Part shown: positions 26,184 to 34,655 of the stretch, piece by piece | Layout of the letters: every line of letters starts with the position of its first letter | Numbering within the stretch: the stretch's first letter is position 1 | DNA from: Bacillus sp. 165 | GTDB taxonomy: Bacteria > Bacillota > Bacilli > Bacillales > Bacillaceae_G | Assembly (NCBI RefSeq): GCF_017742235.1 | Contig: NZ_JAGHKQ010000007.1 | Span: 1 to 64,000 of the forward strand | Direction of reading: 5' to 3' | DNA: 64,000 nt | The notes under the pieces: model-generated | Databases searched by the model: none | Told to the model about the DNA's origin: nothing | Seen by the model: the letters and a program-made list of their open reading frames with translations, nothing else | Translations under genes and position numbers: made by a program

Positions 26184-26846
26184 CTACATAATGGTTTTCA
26201 ACTGTTCACTGATTTTTAGCTTTGCTCCGGTACACTGTATGACTTCTTCTGCTGTATAGGGATGCATTAACTCTTTTAGTACTAAAGCTTCTTCTGTTAC
26301 TTGAAGTACAGCCATTTCTGTGATAATTAGGTCTACACATCGCTTTGAGGTCAAAGGCAAACTGCACTCTTCTACAATTTTGGGATTTCCGTTCCTATCT
26401 GTATGATTCATGACAACAATCACTTTTTTTGCTTTTTGCGCTAAATCCATTGCTCCTCCGATCCCGGGTACTCGTCTTCCAGGAACAATCCAATTCGCCA
26501 AATCTCCTTTTTCACTTACCTGTAATGCCCCGAGTACAGTCACATCAAGTAAGCCTCTTCGGATTATGCCAAACGCCATCGCACTGTCAAAATAACTTGC
26601 TCCTTTTATAACAGTGACCGGAAACCCGCCGGCATTACATAAATTTTCGTCTTCTTCTCCCTTTTTCGGACTTGGTCCCATACCAATAACACCATTCTCT
26701 GCATGGAACATTACATGCATATCTTTCGGCAAATGATCCGCAACAAGTGAAGGAATCCCAATACCTAAGTTAACAATCATACCATTTTTAATTTCTTGTG
26801 CCGCACGTTTGGCAATACGGTGACGAATATCTATTCCCACGCCCAT
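26184..26846 (-). CDS. yodR: 3-oxoacid CoA-transferase subunit B (AtoA/YodR-like)
   Basis: About 220 residues, class I CoA-transferase beta subunit. The active-site Glu lies in the SENG-type loop, here HAENGVIGMGPSP, and NLGIGIPSLVADHLP is the usual N-terminal motif. It pairs with YodS to move CoA between acyl acids. ATG at 26846 is 10 bases from AAGGAG, and the gene overlaps the end of yodS by 16 bases, so the two subunits are coupled. Confidence 0.92.
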   Translation of the reverse strand: MGVGIDIRHRIAKRAAQEIKNGMIVNLGIGIPSLVADHLPKDMHVMFHAENGVIGMGPSPKKGEEDENLCNAGGFPVTVIKGASYFDSAMAFGIIRRGLLDVTVLGALQVSEKGDLANWIVPGRRVPGIGGAMDLAQKAKKVIVVMNHTDRNGNPKIVEECSLPLTSKRCVDLIITEMAVLQVTEEALVLKELMHPYTAEEVIQCTGAKLKISEQLKTIM

Positions 26847-27529
26847 TTCCAATTCACTCCTTCCGATGGAACGATATAATTGACAAACACGCCGGGAGTT
26901 ACAATTTCCTCAGGATGCAACGAACCGAGCGGAACAATTTCTTCTGCTTCAACAATTGTAATATCCCCTGCCATCGCCATAAGAGGGTTCATATTTTGTG
27001 CACTTTTATCAAAGACCAAGTTACCGAATGGATCAGCTTTTTTAGCAAAAATGATACTGACCTCCGCTGTCAGTCCTGTTTCTACCAAATATTGCTTTCC
27101 ATTAGCTGTAACTTTCTGTTTCTCACTCTCTACAATGCTGTCGAGCCCAACATCCACCAATATACCGCCAAGTCCGACTCCACCCGCCCGTATCCTTTCA
27201 GCCAACGTTCCTTGCGGAGAAAACTCCACTTGTATTTTCCCTTCTGTCATAAGCTGACCAGCAAATGGATTGGAACCGATATGGGAAGTAATAATAGACT
27301 GAACCCTTCCTTCTCGTACAAGAGGTCCAATTCCAATATCAGGAAACCCAGTATCATTGCCTATAAGGTGCAGATCCGTTATATCGCTTTCCAACAATGC
27401 CTGTAAAATTGTCGGTGGAGAACCTACTCCGCCAAATCCTCCAAACATTAATGTCATGCCGTTATGAAAGAACGGCATAATCTGTTCCATGGTGCTGATT
27501 TTGCGGTAGATGTTTTCAACTTTGTTCAT
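26831..27529 (-). CDS. yodS: 3-oxoacid CoA-transferase subunit A (AtoD/YodS-like)
   Basis: 232 residues, class I CoA-transferase alpha subunit. Visible family motifs are TLMFGGFGGVGSPP (CoA-binding glycine loop, about 25-38), HIGSNP, and EFSPQGTLAERIRAGGVGLGG. ATG at 27529 uses an AAAGGAGGAG site made by the last codons of yodT, 3 bases upstream of it. With YodR it should activate a beta-keto or beta-amino acid derivative with CoA in the lysine branch. Confidence 0.92.
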   Translation of the reverse strand: MNKVENIYRKISTMEQIMPFFHNGMTLMFGGFGGVGSPPTILQALLESDITDLHLIGNDTGFPDIGIGPLVREGRVQSIITSHIGSNPFAGQLMTEGKIQVEFSPQGTLAERIRAGGVGLGGILVDVGLDSIVESEKQKVTANGKQYLVETGLTAEVSIIFAKKADPFGNLVFDKSAQNMNPLMAMAGDITIVEAEEIVPLGSLHPEEIVTPGVFVNYIVPSEGVNWKWAWE

Positions 27530-27532
27530 AGC

Positions 27533-28852
27533 TCACTCCTCCTTTGCAGCACATGCAGCTAATTTCTGTTCTGTTTCTTTTACGCTTACCTCAAGAATGT
27601 TCACAAGTTCATCCATTTCGGCATATGTGATTGTCAGCGGCGGTGCCAGTAAGCACCCGGTTTCTTCTTTCCCATACCTTCCTGCTACTGCTGGATATAA
27701 AAGAAGCCCGTTTCTCATCGCCGTTTGGATTAATATGCTGGACTTAATTTCGGATAGCTCAATACCAATCAACAATCCTTTTCCTCTCACATCCTTCATA
27801 ATAGAAGAATGCCTTTGTAATTCAGTAAGCTTTTTCATTAAATACTCGCCTTTTTCTTTTGCTGCTTGCACAAGGTTATGCTGTTCCACATATTCAATCA
27901 CCGCTAATGAAACTGCTGCTGAAAGGGGATTTGCACTGAAGGTATGACCGCTCATCACGACTTTTGATCCTTGTAAAATAGGTTCCATTACTCTGTCGCT
28001 TGCAATAGCAGCTGCCATCGGTGTATAACCTGACGTTAACCCTTTTCCTAGAGCAACAATATCAGGCTGTACACCCCAGTGCTCCATTGCAAACATTTTT
28101 CCGGTACGCCCAAGTCCGGTCATCACTTCATCTGCTATAAATAAAATGTCATGCTTTTCACAAATATCTTTAATTCTTTGATAATAGTTTTGTGGGGGCA
28201 CAATAGCTGCTCCTGCCGCTCCAATAATCGGCTCAGCAATAAACGCAGCAATATGCTCTGCTCCAATTCTTTCAATTGCTGTTTCTAATTCGGTCGCACA
28301 TGCAGTATTACAAGAAGGATATTCTAAGTTGAATGGACATTGATAACAATAAGGAGGAGATACTGAAGGATATTCTTCTAATATGGAAACAAAGCGTTGC
28401 CGACGCAGCGGATGCCCTGACATGGAAAGGGCTCCCATTGTAATACCATGATAGCTCATCCAACGCGATACAATTTTATTTTTCCCTTGCCTGCCTTGCT
28501 CTTGATAATGCTGAATAGCAAGCTTCATAGCTGTTTCTGTCGCTTCCGTTCCGCTATTGACAAAAAAAGTCCAATTTAGATCACCTTGTGTAAGTTCACT
28601 GATCTTTTTAGCAAGCTTTTCAGCTGGGGCACTTGTGAACTGTGAACGATATACGAAGGACACTTGCTTTGCTTGTTTTATCATCGCTTCAATAATTTCA
28701 TCGACGCCATGCCCAATTCCGACCGTAATAGCACCGGATGAACCGTCTATATATCGCTTTCCATCAGTGTCATACAAATATACCCCTTTTCCATGCGATA
28801 TCATGGGGTAATGCTGCCCGACAAACGGCTTGATTAAATAATCACGCTTCAT
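27533..28852 (-). CDS. yodT: Class III PLP aminotransferase (YodT-like)
   Basis: 439 residues, fold type I, omega-aminotransferase group. Visible: VNSGTEATETAMKLA (phosphate loop), SRWMSYHGITMGALS, FIADEVMTGLGRTGKMFA (cofactor Asp), and ALGKGLTSGYTPM (Schiff-base Lys). An uncommon cysteine cluster (YCYQCPFNLEYPSCNTAC) is inserted at about residue 188-205. First gene of the six-gene operon; ATG at 28852 after AAAGGGGG. It is expected to transaminate an amino group of the beta-lysine breakdown route. Confidence 0.9.
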   Translation of the reverse strand: MKRDYLIKPFVGQHYPMISHGKGVYLYDTDGKRYIDGSSGAITVGIGHGVDEIIEAMIKQAKQVSFVYRSQFTSAPAEKLAKKISELTQGDLNWTFFVNSGTEATETAMKLAIQHYQEQGRQGKNKIVSRWMSYHGITMGALSMSGHPLRRQRFVSILEEYPSVSPPYCYQCPFNLEYPSCNTACATELETAIERIGAEHIAAFIAEPIIGAAGAAIVPPQNYYQRIKDICEKHDILFIADEVMTGLGRTGKMFAMEHWGVQPDIVALGKGLTSGYTPMAAAIASDRVMEPILQGSKVVMSGHTFSANPLSAAVSLAVIEYVEQHNLVQAAKEKGEYLMKKLTELQRHSSIMKDVRGKGLLIGIELSEIKSSILIQTAMRNGLLLYPAVAGRYGKEETGCLLAPPLTITYAEMDELVNILEVSVKETEQKLAACAAKEE

Positions 28853-28894
28853 ACTGCTCCCCCTTTCTATATCCTTACATCTTTATTTTATCAC

Positions 28895-28911
28895 GAATAT
28901 TCTTAATATTC
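28895..28911. promoter_or_regulatory. Palindrome upstream of yodT
   Basis: GAATATT-CTT-AATATTC, a perfect 7-3-7 dyad, 43 bases before the yodT start. Position fits an operator or promoter-proximal site. Confidence 0.4.
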
Positions 28912-29094
28912 TTTCTAAATTTCATTGTCCCTTTATTTTATGAATCCTCTTACGTCCAAACTTCCTTAGCATACGGAAGCAAGGTACACCACAGAACACA
29001 TCTGATTTAAAAGTATGCAGGGGTTGGCAACCGTCAAGATGAAATAAAAAAGGGATAACCTTAATAGGCTTCCCTGAAGAAAGTATAAAACTAG

Positions 29095-29457
29095 TTACAA
29101 CTTCTCGTACCTCACTTCAAACATCTTTAACAATCGTTTTGTTACTTCCATTTTCATCACATCTCTTCCGTATCGGTATGTCCTTTCATATCCTCGAACA
29201 ATACAATTGTAGGAAACAAACAGGGCTTCTTGTTTTGCTTCTGAATGTAACTTGATTCCGGTCTTTAACATAGCTTGCTTTATACTTTGCAGCTGATGCC
29301 GCAAATGTAAAATATGTCTGCCAATCCATTCAGTATAGGGTATTTTAAGCTTAATACAGGATTGGTGAATCGCAAGCATATCCCGTTCTAAAACCCGAAC
29401 AAGCAAATCGGTATAGACATACTCTTGGATAAGCTCTTCATCTCTCTGTTCAATCAT
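29095..29457 (-). CDS. Hypothetical helical protein (120 aa)
   Basis: About 120 residues, predicted mostly alpha-helical and basic, with a conserved-looking SYNCIVRGYERTYRYGRDVMK segment. No signal peptide or membrane span. I place the start at ATG 29457, which follows GGGAGCG; the frame is open up to 29484. It lies alone upstream of the yodT promoter region in the same direction. Function not recognised. Confidence 0.65.
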   Translation of the reverse strand: MIEQRDEELIQEYVYTDLLVRVLERDMLAIHQSCIKLKIPYTEWIGRHILHLRHQLQSIKQAMLKTGIKLHSEAKQEALFVSYNCIVRGYERTYRYGRDVMKMEVTKRLLKMFEVRYEKL

Positions 29458-29534
29458 CTTTATCGCTCCCTTAAACAAGAACATTTGTTCTTATTATATT
29501 CATAAAAAGATGATTTGAAAACTCAGGAAAAAGA

Positions 29535-29568
29535 AAAAAGATGATTTTGCTGGAAAATCATCTTTTTC
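29535..29568 (-). terminator. Terminator of the ankyrin-isdG pair
   Basis: AAAAAGATGATTTT and AAAATCATCTTTTT, a perfect 14-bp stem with a 5-base loop. Minus strand continues TTCTTTTTCC. Confidence 0.9.
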
Positions 29569-29609
29569 TTTTCTATTTTATTAAGGACTCTGTATCTTTT
29601 TAAATATAC

Positions 29610-29930
29610 CTATTCAATAGGAGCAACATGTGAAGCGACTATTTCATACTTATCCAGCTTGGCGCCAAGCATGTACTCACGGCTGTTGCCGCCTCGCCCA
29701 GCATGCGCTTGTTTAAAAGCATCGCTCTCTGTCCATTGACGAAATGCTTCTCCATTTTCCCAAGTGGTGCATACTTTAATTTCATCATGCTCTTCCAACC
29801 CTTTCGTTTGCCATAATTCCAAACGCACGAATCCTGGAGAATGCTGTACCCCTTTCGGGTTTTTAAAACCCTCTAATACTTGCTCTGCATAACCAAGCTT
29901 AATACGGATTGTATTTGTTACTACAAACAT
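29610..29930 (-). CDS. isdG: Heme-degrading monooxygenase, IsdG family
   Basis: 106 residues, ABM-fold dimer type. The three catalytic residues of IsdG enzymes are in register: Asn6 (VVTNTIRI), Trp66 (FRQWTESDAF) and His76 (KQAHAGRG). It opens the heme ring to release iron in the cytosol. It begins 14 bases after the ankyrin-repeat gene with an AAAGGGG site, so the pair forms an operon. No Isd surface proteins are seen here. Confidence 0.9.
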   Translation of the reverse strand: MFVVTNTIRIKLGYAEQVLEGFKNPKGVQHSPGFVRLELWQTKGLEEHDEIKVCTTWENGEAFRQWTESDAFKQAHAGRGGNSREYMLGAKLDKYEIVASHVAPIE

Positions 29931-29944
29931 AAAAATTCCCCTTT

Positions 29945-30337
29945 CTATTGTAAGCTTTTTAAATATGTAAATATCTCTTTAGCTTGCTCTCCGCCCATCT
30001 TTGCATGATGCAGCAAAGAAATGCCATGCGGACCGGGCGCGTATATTACATTAGGCTGAACAGCAAGTACTGCTTTTACTATCTCTTCATATCCTAACAT
30101 TGCTGCGGCAAAAATGTCCATACGCGCACCTCTCTCGAGCAAATAGAGGGCAATGTCCCTTCTCCCAACATGAGCAGCTGCCCCTAATGCGGTTTCCCAA
30201 TCATCATTGCCCCAGTTATAGCTGGCATGCAAAAGCCCAGGTTCTTCCTCTAACAATTCCTGCACCTTGCCAAAATCCCCATGAGCCGCGATAACAAACT
30301 CTTTGATCAGCTCTATACTGATAGTTTGCTGCATCAT
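29945..30337 (-). CDS. Ankyrin-repeat protein (130 aa)
   Basis: 130 residues with about three ankyrin units: an N-terminal cap (IAAHGDFGKVQELLEEEPGLL), then TALGAAAHVGRRDIALYLLERGARMD and FAAAMLGYEEIVKAVLAVQP. No signal or membrane segment, so cytosolic. Co-transcribed with isdG 14 bases downstream. Ankyrin proteins encoded beside heme enzymes (for example AnkB with a catalase in Pseudomonas) support their partner, and a similar role is possible but unproven here. The start may be either of two adjacent ATG codons (30337 or 30334) after GGAGGG. Confidence 0.87.
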   Translation of the reverse strand: MMQQTISIELIKEFVIAAHGDFGKVQELLEEEPGLLHASYNWGNDDWETALGAAAHVGRRDIALYLLERGARMDIFAAAMLGYEEIVKAVLAVQPNVIYAPGPHGISLLHHAKMGGEQAKEIFTYLKSLQ

Positions 30338-30426
30338 ATCCCTCCATTATCACATAGTTTTTAGCATAAAAGTCCATCATCATTTGTTTAGCTGTAAGCT
30401 GCTCTTTTTCCTTCTCTCATACAAAA

Positions 30427-30456
30427 AAAACACCCTTTTCGATAAAAGGGTGTTTT
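30427..30456 (-). terminator. Terminator of the yrrT-yrhC operon
   Basis: AAAACACCCTTTT-CGAT-AAAAGGGTGTTTT, then a T-run on the minus strand. It overlaps the yrhC stop. Confidence 0.9.
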
Positions 30457-30688
30457 ACATCTCTTCTACTTCTATATCACGCAGCTTTTTAACACGATAA
30501 AAGAAAAATAATGATGCACCTAACGCACCAAGACTTGCTCCTATCATCACCAACAACTGCGATAATTCTTTCTCATTGTCAGGCAGTATGATGCCAATAA
30601 ACAGCAAGGTTCCTACTGCTAATAACACTTGACCAAAGCGTGTATAGTCTGCAATTTTATGTTGCAAAGAATTTAGTTTGTTTTTCAT
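30455..30688 (-). CDS. yrhC: YrhC-like small membrane protein
   Basis: 77 residues with two membrane segments (about 19-36 and 43-64) and a charged tail (KKLRDIEVEEM). Function unknown; the name rests on synteny, since yrhC follows mccB in B. subtilis, and on size and topology. ATG at 30688 follows AGGTGATG. Last gene of the methionine-to-cysteine operon, 124 bases after mccB. Confidence 0.8.
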   Translation of the reverse strand: MKNKLNSLQHKIADYTRFGQVLLAVGTLLFIGIILPDNEKELSQLLVMIGASLGALGASLFFFYRVKKLRDIEVEEM

Positions 30689-30812
30689 ATAGCATCACCT
30701 ATATTCACTATAACACACTCTTTAAAACTATAAAGCAAGTAAATATCACCAATGAAAATAGCTTTTTCCTTTCATAGAAAAGGCATCCTATAGACCCTAA
30801 AATACTGTGATT

Positions 30813-31946
30813 TTATGCCAACGCCTGTGCCAAGTCAGCAATCAAATCTTCTCCATCTTCAATACCGACAGAAATGCGGATTAACGTATCAGTAATCCCC
30901 AGCTCTGCACGGCGTTCAACTGGAATAGATGCATGCGTCATTTTTGCAGGAACGGAGATTAAGCTTTCTACTGCTCCTAAGCTCTCAGCTAATGTAAAGT
31001 ACTGCAGCTTGCTCATCACGCGTGTTAATGTTTCCTCGCTATCTACATCAAACGAAATAATAGCACCGAAACCGCCTGCTTGCTTCTTTGCCGTTTCATG
31101 ATTCGGATGCGCTTCTAGACCCGGATAGTACACTTTCTTTACTTTTTGATGCTGCTCGAGAAATTCTACAATAGCGCGAGCATTGACTTCGTGTTCTTCC
31201 ATACGTATCCCTAGCGTTTTTAAGCCACGGAGCAACAGCCAACTGTCCTGCGGTCCTAAAATACCCCCTGTAGAATTTTGAACAAAGTGCAAATCAGTTG
31301 CTAATTGTTCATTATTTACTGCCACTACCCCTGCCACTACATCACTGTGACCACCTAAATACTTTGTCGCACTATGCAATACGATATCCGCTCCTAATGA
31401 GAGAGGGGTCTGCCAATACGGTGTTAAAAACGTATTGTCTACAATTGTTAATAACCCACGTTGTTTTGCCAGTACTGCAACTTCTTCAACATCCGTCACT
31501 TTCAATAATGGATTTGTCGGAGTTTCAATATATATAGCCTTTGTATTCTCTTGTATAGCGTTTATAATATTCTCTAAGCTCGTTGTGTCTACAAATGTGT
31601 GCTCTAATCCGAAACGATTCAGCACCTTTGACATTACGCGATACGTTCCACCGTATACGTCATCCGTTAAGATAATATGATCACCTTTCGAAAACAGCAT
31701 CATGACCGCTGTGATAGCCGCCATACCCGACCCAAAAGCAAATCCTGCATATCCGTTCTCCAGTACTGCAATCATTTCTTCTAACGCACTGCGCGTAGGG
31801 TTTCCAGTACGGGAATATTCGTAACCACTGTGCTTTCCTACTTCTTCTTGTTTATAAGTACTCGTTTGGTAAATCGGTACCGTGACTGCTCCAGTATACG
31901 GATCTCCCATTTTGATTCCATGAATTAGTTTTGTTTTTGCTTTCAT
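30813..31946 (-). CDS. mccB: Cystathionine/homocysteine gamma-lyase MccB
   Basis: 377 residues of the Cys/Met-metabolism PLP family. The cofactor Lys195 lies in HSATKYLGGHSD; YEYSRTGNPTRSALE and FGSGMAAITAV are the family's phosphate and ring-stacking motifs. MccB cleaves cystathionine to cysteine, 2-oxobutyrate and ammonia. The start at 31946 is one base after the mccA stop codon, with its AGGGTGG site inside mccA. Full length, all key residues present. Confidence 0.95.
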   Translation of the reverse strand: MKAKTKLIHGIKMGDPYTGAVTVPIYQTSTYKQEEVGKHSGYEYSRTGNPTRSALEEMIAVLENGYAGFAFGSGMAAITAVMMLFSKGDHIILTDDVYGGTYRVMSKVLNRFGLEHTFVDTTSLENIINAIQENTKAIYIETPTNPLLKVTDVEEVAVLAKQRGLLTIVDNTFLTPYWQTPLSLGADIVLHSATKYLGGHSDVVAGVVAVNNEQLATDLHFVQNSTGGILGPQDSWLLLRGLKTLGIRMEEHEVNARAIVEFLEQHQKVKKVYYPGLEAHPNHETAKKQAGGFGAIISFDVDSEETLTRVMSKLQYFTLAESLGAVESLISVPAKMTHASIPVERRAELGITDTLIRISVGIEDGEDLIADLAQALA

Positions 31947-31947
31947 C

Positions 31948-32871
31948 TTACTCCCACCCTCTATAAATCTCTTTACTCAAATACCGTTCACTGCTGTCTG
32001 GAAAAATCGTAACGATATTTGTTCCGCTCTTTGCTTGCTGAGCTTCTTGCAAAGCTGCATACAGTGCAGCACCCGAAGAACTTCCAACGAGTAATCCTTC
32101 CTTTTGCGCCAGTTCCTTTACAAGCTGAAATGCATCTTTATCTTGTACTGTATAAATAGCGTCAAAATATCGTTGGTTCATGAACTGCGGCAAGAATTCC
32201 ATACCAATTCCTTCTGTCATATGCGGACCCGGTTTTCCACCATTTAAAATGGATCCCTCCGGTTCTACGATTACAGTTTTAATGCAATTCTTTTGTTCCT
32301 TTAAATATGTTGCTGTTCCCATAAACGTACCGCCTGTACCGGCTCCTGCCACAAAAATGTGGATATTGCCGTCCAACTGTTTCCACAGCTCCGGTCCTAA
32401 TGTTTTATAATACGTACGCGGATTCGCTTCATTAGCAAATTGCTGTGGACAGTATGAGTTAGGGAGTTCTTGCAGCAGTTCCTTCGCTTTAGCTATCGCT
32501 CCTGTCATTCCTTGCTCAGTAGGTGTATTCACTACAGTTGCACCAAGCGCTCTCATTAATTCTTGCTTTTCCATACTAAATTTTTGGGGCACACAAACAA
32601 TGACCTTCAAATTATGCTGCAAAGCTGCGAGCGCAAGTCCAATACCTGTATTTCCTGCAGTTGGCTCTATAATGGTTCCTCCTGGACTCACTAATCCTTT
32701 CTTCAATGCATCTTCAATTAACTCTTTCCCCAATCTATCTTTTACGCTACCTCCCGGATTATAAAACTCCAGCTTCGCAAATAGCCGAACACCTTCCGGC
32801 AGCGAAAATTTTGTGATTTCTACTACTGGAGTGTTGCCAATCAGCTGATGTACTCCATGATAAACCTCCAT
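31948..32871 (-). CDS. mccA: O-acetylserine-dependent cystathionine beta-synthase MccA
   Basis: 307 residues, the exact length of B. subtilis MccA. CysK-type PLP fold: Lys44 in NPGGSVKDRLG carries PLP, PTAGNTGIGLA binds the substrate carboxylate, and GAGTGGTFMGT the phosphate. It joins homocysteine with O-acetylserine to give cystathionine, which MccB then splits. The frame is open to 32904, but ATG at 32871 has GGAGTGG at proper distance. A terminator-like hairpin separates it from mtnN. Confidence 0.93.
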   Translation of the reverse strand: MEVYHGVHQLIGNTPVVEITKFSLPEGVRLFAKLEFYNPGGSVKDRLGKELIEDALKKGLVSPGGTIIEPTAGNTGIGLALAALQHNLKVIVCVPQKFSMEKQELMRALGATVVNTPTEQGMTGAIAKAKELLQELPNSYCPQQFANEANPRTYYKTLGPELWKQLDGNIHIFVAGAGTGGTFMGTATYLKEQKNCIKTVIVEPEGSILNGGKPGPHMTEGIGMEFLPQFMNQRYFDAIYTVQDKDAFQLVKELAQKEGLLVGSSSGAALYAALQEAQQAKSGTNIVTIFPDSSERYLSKEIYRGWE

Positions 32872-32896
32872 GTTCTCCACTCCTTCAATCATAAAA

Positions 32897-32941
32897 GAAG
32901 ACAACCGCCAGATCTTCCTTTTCTATTCGACAGTTGTCTTC
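32897..32941 (-). terminator. Terminator-like hairpin inside the operon, between mtnN and mccA
   Basis: GAAGACAAC (32897-32905) pairs with GTTGTCTTC (32933-32941). The minus strand continues TTTTATG. It lies 8 bases past the mtnN stop and could attenuate transcription into mccA. Confidence 0.6.
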
Positions 32942-32948
32942 CCTCCTC

Positions 32949-33644
32949 TTATTCTAACTCTTGAAGCATACTCACAATTAAATTTGTAGAATGAAGAGCC
33001 GCCTGGTCTAAAAACTGCTCGAAGGATACGTCAGATTCCTTCCCTGCTATATCCGATAATGCACGAATAATAACAAACGGAATTTTATACTGATAGCATA
33101 CTTGCGCTACCGCAGCTGCTTCCATTTCTACTGCATGTAAATTTTCGAATTTGCTTCGAATGAACTCTACACGTTGCGGGTCATTCATAAAAGAATCGCC
33201 TGTCGCAATTGCTCCTTTTACAACTTGTATATCATCCATATTTCTCACGCACTTTTCAGCTAAGTTCACAAGCTCTTGATCAGCTTCAAACGCAGCAGGC
33301 ATACCAGGAACTTGCCCGTACGCATAATTAAATGCTGTTACATCTACATCATGATGGCGAACCTCTGTGGAAATTACTACATCTCCCACATTTAAAGAAT
33401 GATGAAATCCACCGGCAGAGCCTGTATTAATAACTTTCTCTGGTTTGTAACGCTCGAGCAAAATAGTTGTTGACATTGCTGCGTTTACCTTTCCGATACC
33501 AGATTTTAAAAGTACAACCTCATGACCGCCTAATTTTCCTTTTGTGAATTCACATCCTGCCACTGTTTCCACTTCTGCATTCTCTAGTTTGTCTCGTAAA
33601 ATACGCACTTCTTCTTCCATTGCACCGATAATAGCAATTTTCAA
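32949..33644 (-). CDS. mtnN: 5'-methylthioadenosine/S-adenosylhomocysteine nucleosidase
   Basis: 231 residues. Glu12 (GAMEEEV) and the Asp in ALSDIAGK are the catalytic pair; [18 protein letters not shown] and ATGDSFMND form the purine/ribose site. It removes adenine from methylthioadenosine and adenosylhomocysteine, the step after YrrT, and supplies homocysteine precursors. The start is TTG at 33644 after AGAGGG. Full family length. Confidence 0.96.
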   Translation of the reverse strand: MKIAIIGAMEEEVRILRDKLENAEVETVAGCEFTKGKLGGHEVVLLKSGIGKVNAAMSTTILLERYKPEKVINTGSAGGFHHSLNVGDVVISTEVRHHDVDVTAFNYAYGQVPGMPAAFEADQELVNLAEKCVRNMDDIQVVKGAIATGDSFMNDPQRVEFIRSKFENLHAVEMEAAAVAQVCYQYKIPFVIIRALSDIAGKESDVSFEQFLDQAALHSTNLIVSMLQELE

Positions 33645-33659
33645 TGTTATCCCTCTTTC

Positions 33660-34301
33660 TTACTCCTTGATTGCTTCCATCACCCACACATAATGATTAT
33701 AACGAGAGAATGTAACATGGAAGCCGTTGTTTTCAAATATGGAATGCATGATTGGAATAGTTGTATAATATTCCGTCTGCAAATCCTTTACTAAGTTGTG
33801 AAATCCTGCTTTAACTGCAGTTTCCACAGTCTTAGCATGTGCCTCTCGATCTGTAAATATAGTGTCAGCAAACACTATTTTACCACCTTTTTTCAGCAAC
33901 TGACCATATTTACAAACCGCCTCATGCTTTTCCTCATCTGTAAGATGATGAAAAGCATATGTGCTAACAATCGTATCAATTTCGGTCACAGGAATAAGAA
34001 AGTTCAGAAAATCTCCTTCTATAATCTTTACTTTATTTTGAAGTTTCTGTTTTGCAATTTGTCTCATTTGTTTTGATGGCTCTACACCATATACATTTAG
34101 GCCGGCTTCAAGAAGCTTATGTGTAAGGTTGCCTGTGCCGATTCCAAACTCTAACACAGTACCAAATGATTTTGCCACCACGCTATTTAAAATGTCCTCA
34201 TAATTCGCGAATGCTTCCTTATACTCTATATTTTCACCGGAGACGAAAGAGTCATATGTGTGTGCCCATTCGTCGAATAATTCGTTGAACTCTGTCCCCA
34301 T
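33660..34301 (-). CDS. yrrT: SAM-dependent methyltransferase YrrT
   Basis: 213 residues, equal to B. subtilis YrrT. The class I methyltransferase SAM motif is [15 protein letters not shown] (about 48-62), followed by [11 protein letters not shown] and [13 protein letters not shown]. First gene of the yrrT-mtnN-mccA-mccB operon; it is presumed to produce S-adenosylhomocysteine for recycling, with an unknown methyl acceptor. The frame is open to 34364, but AAGGTGG fits ATG at 34301. A strong promoter and operator-like dyad precede it. Confidence 0.93.
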   Translation of the reverse strand: MGTEFNELFDEWAHTYDSFVSGENIEYKEAFANYEDILNSVVAKSFGTVLEFGIGTGNLTHKLLEAGLNVYGVEPSKQMRQIAKQKLQNKVKIIEGDFLNFLIPVTEIDTIVSTYAFHHLTDEEKHEAVCKYGQLLKKGGKIVFADTIFTDREAHAKTVETAVKAGFHNLVKDLQTEYYTTIPIMHSIFENNGFHVTFSRYNHYVWVMEAIKE

Positions 34302-34317
34302 TTTAATTCCACCTTTT

Positions 34318-34364
34318 CTTATAGGTTTTATAAGTATAGTATGTTGAAATATAAAAAAAGTCAA
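34318..34364 (-). promoter_or_regulatory. yrrT promoter with a dyad at the start site, candidate CymR operator
   Basis: On the minus strand TTGACT (34364-34359), a 17-base spacer, and TACTAT (34341-34336) form a good SigA promoter. Directly after the -10 box is the dyad CTTATA-AAACC-TATAAG (34334-34318). In B. subtilis this operon is repressed by CymR, so the dyad is a fair candidate for its site. Confidence 0.65.
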
Positions 34365-34416
34365 CTAAAATGCGTTATAATAAAAAAAGGGAAATATATG
34401 AAAGGAGTGAATCAGC

Positions 34417-34638
34417 ATGCAATTTTCCTTTGACATGATTGAAGACAAGATAGAATTTTTTGAGGCAGCAGAGTTAAAAACGTTAGAAAAAAAAATCACT
34501 GAAAAAATTGACGATAATCGTGCATTGCTCCTTGAAGTTCACCATGTCTCTCACGAAATGGTATTAGATCCTGAAAGCAAGCGTCCATACTATAGTGCGG
34601 TCGTTCATTTCAAACAAAAAAAGAAGAGCGCTTTTTAA
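34417..34638 (+). CDS. yrzA: YrzA family (DUF2536) protein
   Basis: 73 residues, acidic helical start (FDMIEDKIEFFEAAELKTLEKKI) and a beta part ending YYSAVVHFKQKKKS. Conserved in Bacillus at this place, between yrrS and yrrT; function unknown. Divergent from yrrT. ATG at 34417 follows AAAGGAG. It ends at a shared bidirectional terminator. Confidence 0.87.
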   Translation: MQFSFDMIEDKIEFFEAAELKTLEKKITEKIDDNRALLLEVHHVSHEMVLDPESKRPYYSAVVHFKQKKKSAF

Positions 34639-34655
34639 TCGCGCTCTTCTTTTTA
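34617..34655. terminator. Bidirectional terminator between yrzA and yrrS
   Basis: AAGAAGAGCGC (34621-34631) pairs with GCGCTCTTCTT (34641-34651), flanked by A-run and T-run. It overlaps both convergent stops. Confidence 0.92.

Noticed and set aside
26798..27406. 202-codon plus-strand frame opposite yodS
   Set aside because: Lies antisense to two well-supported coupled CoA-transferase genes and resembles no family.
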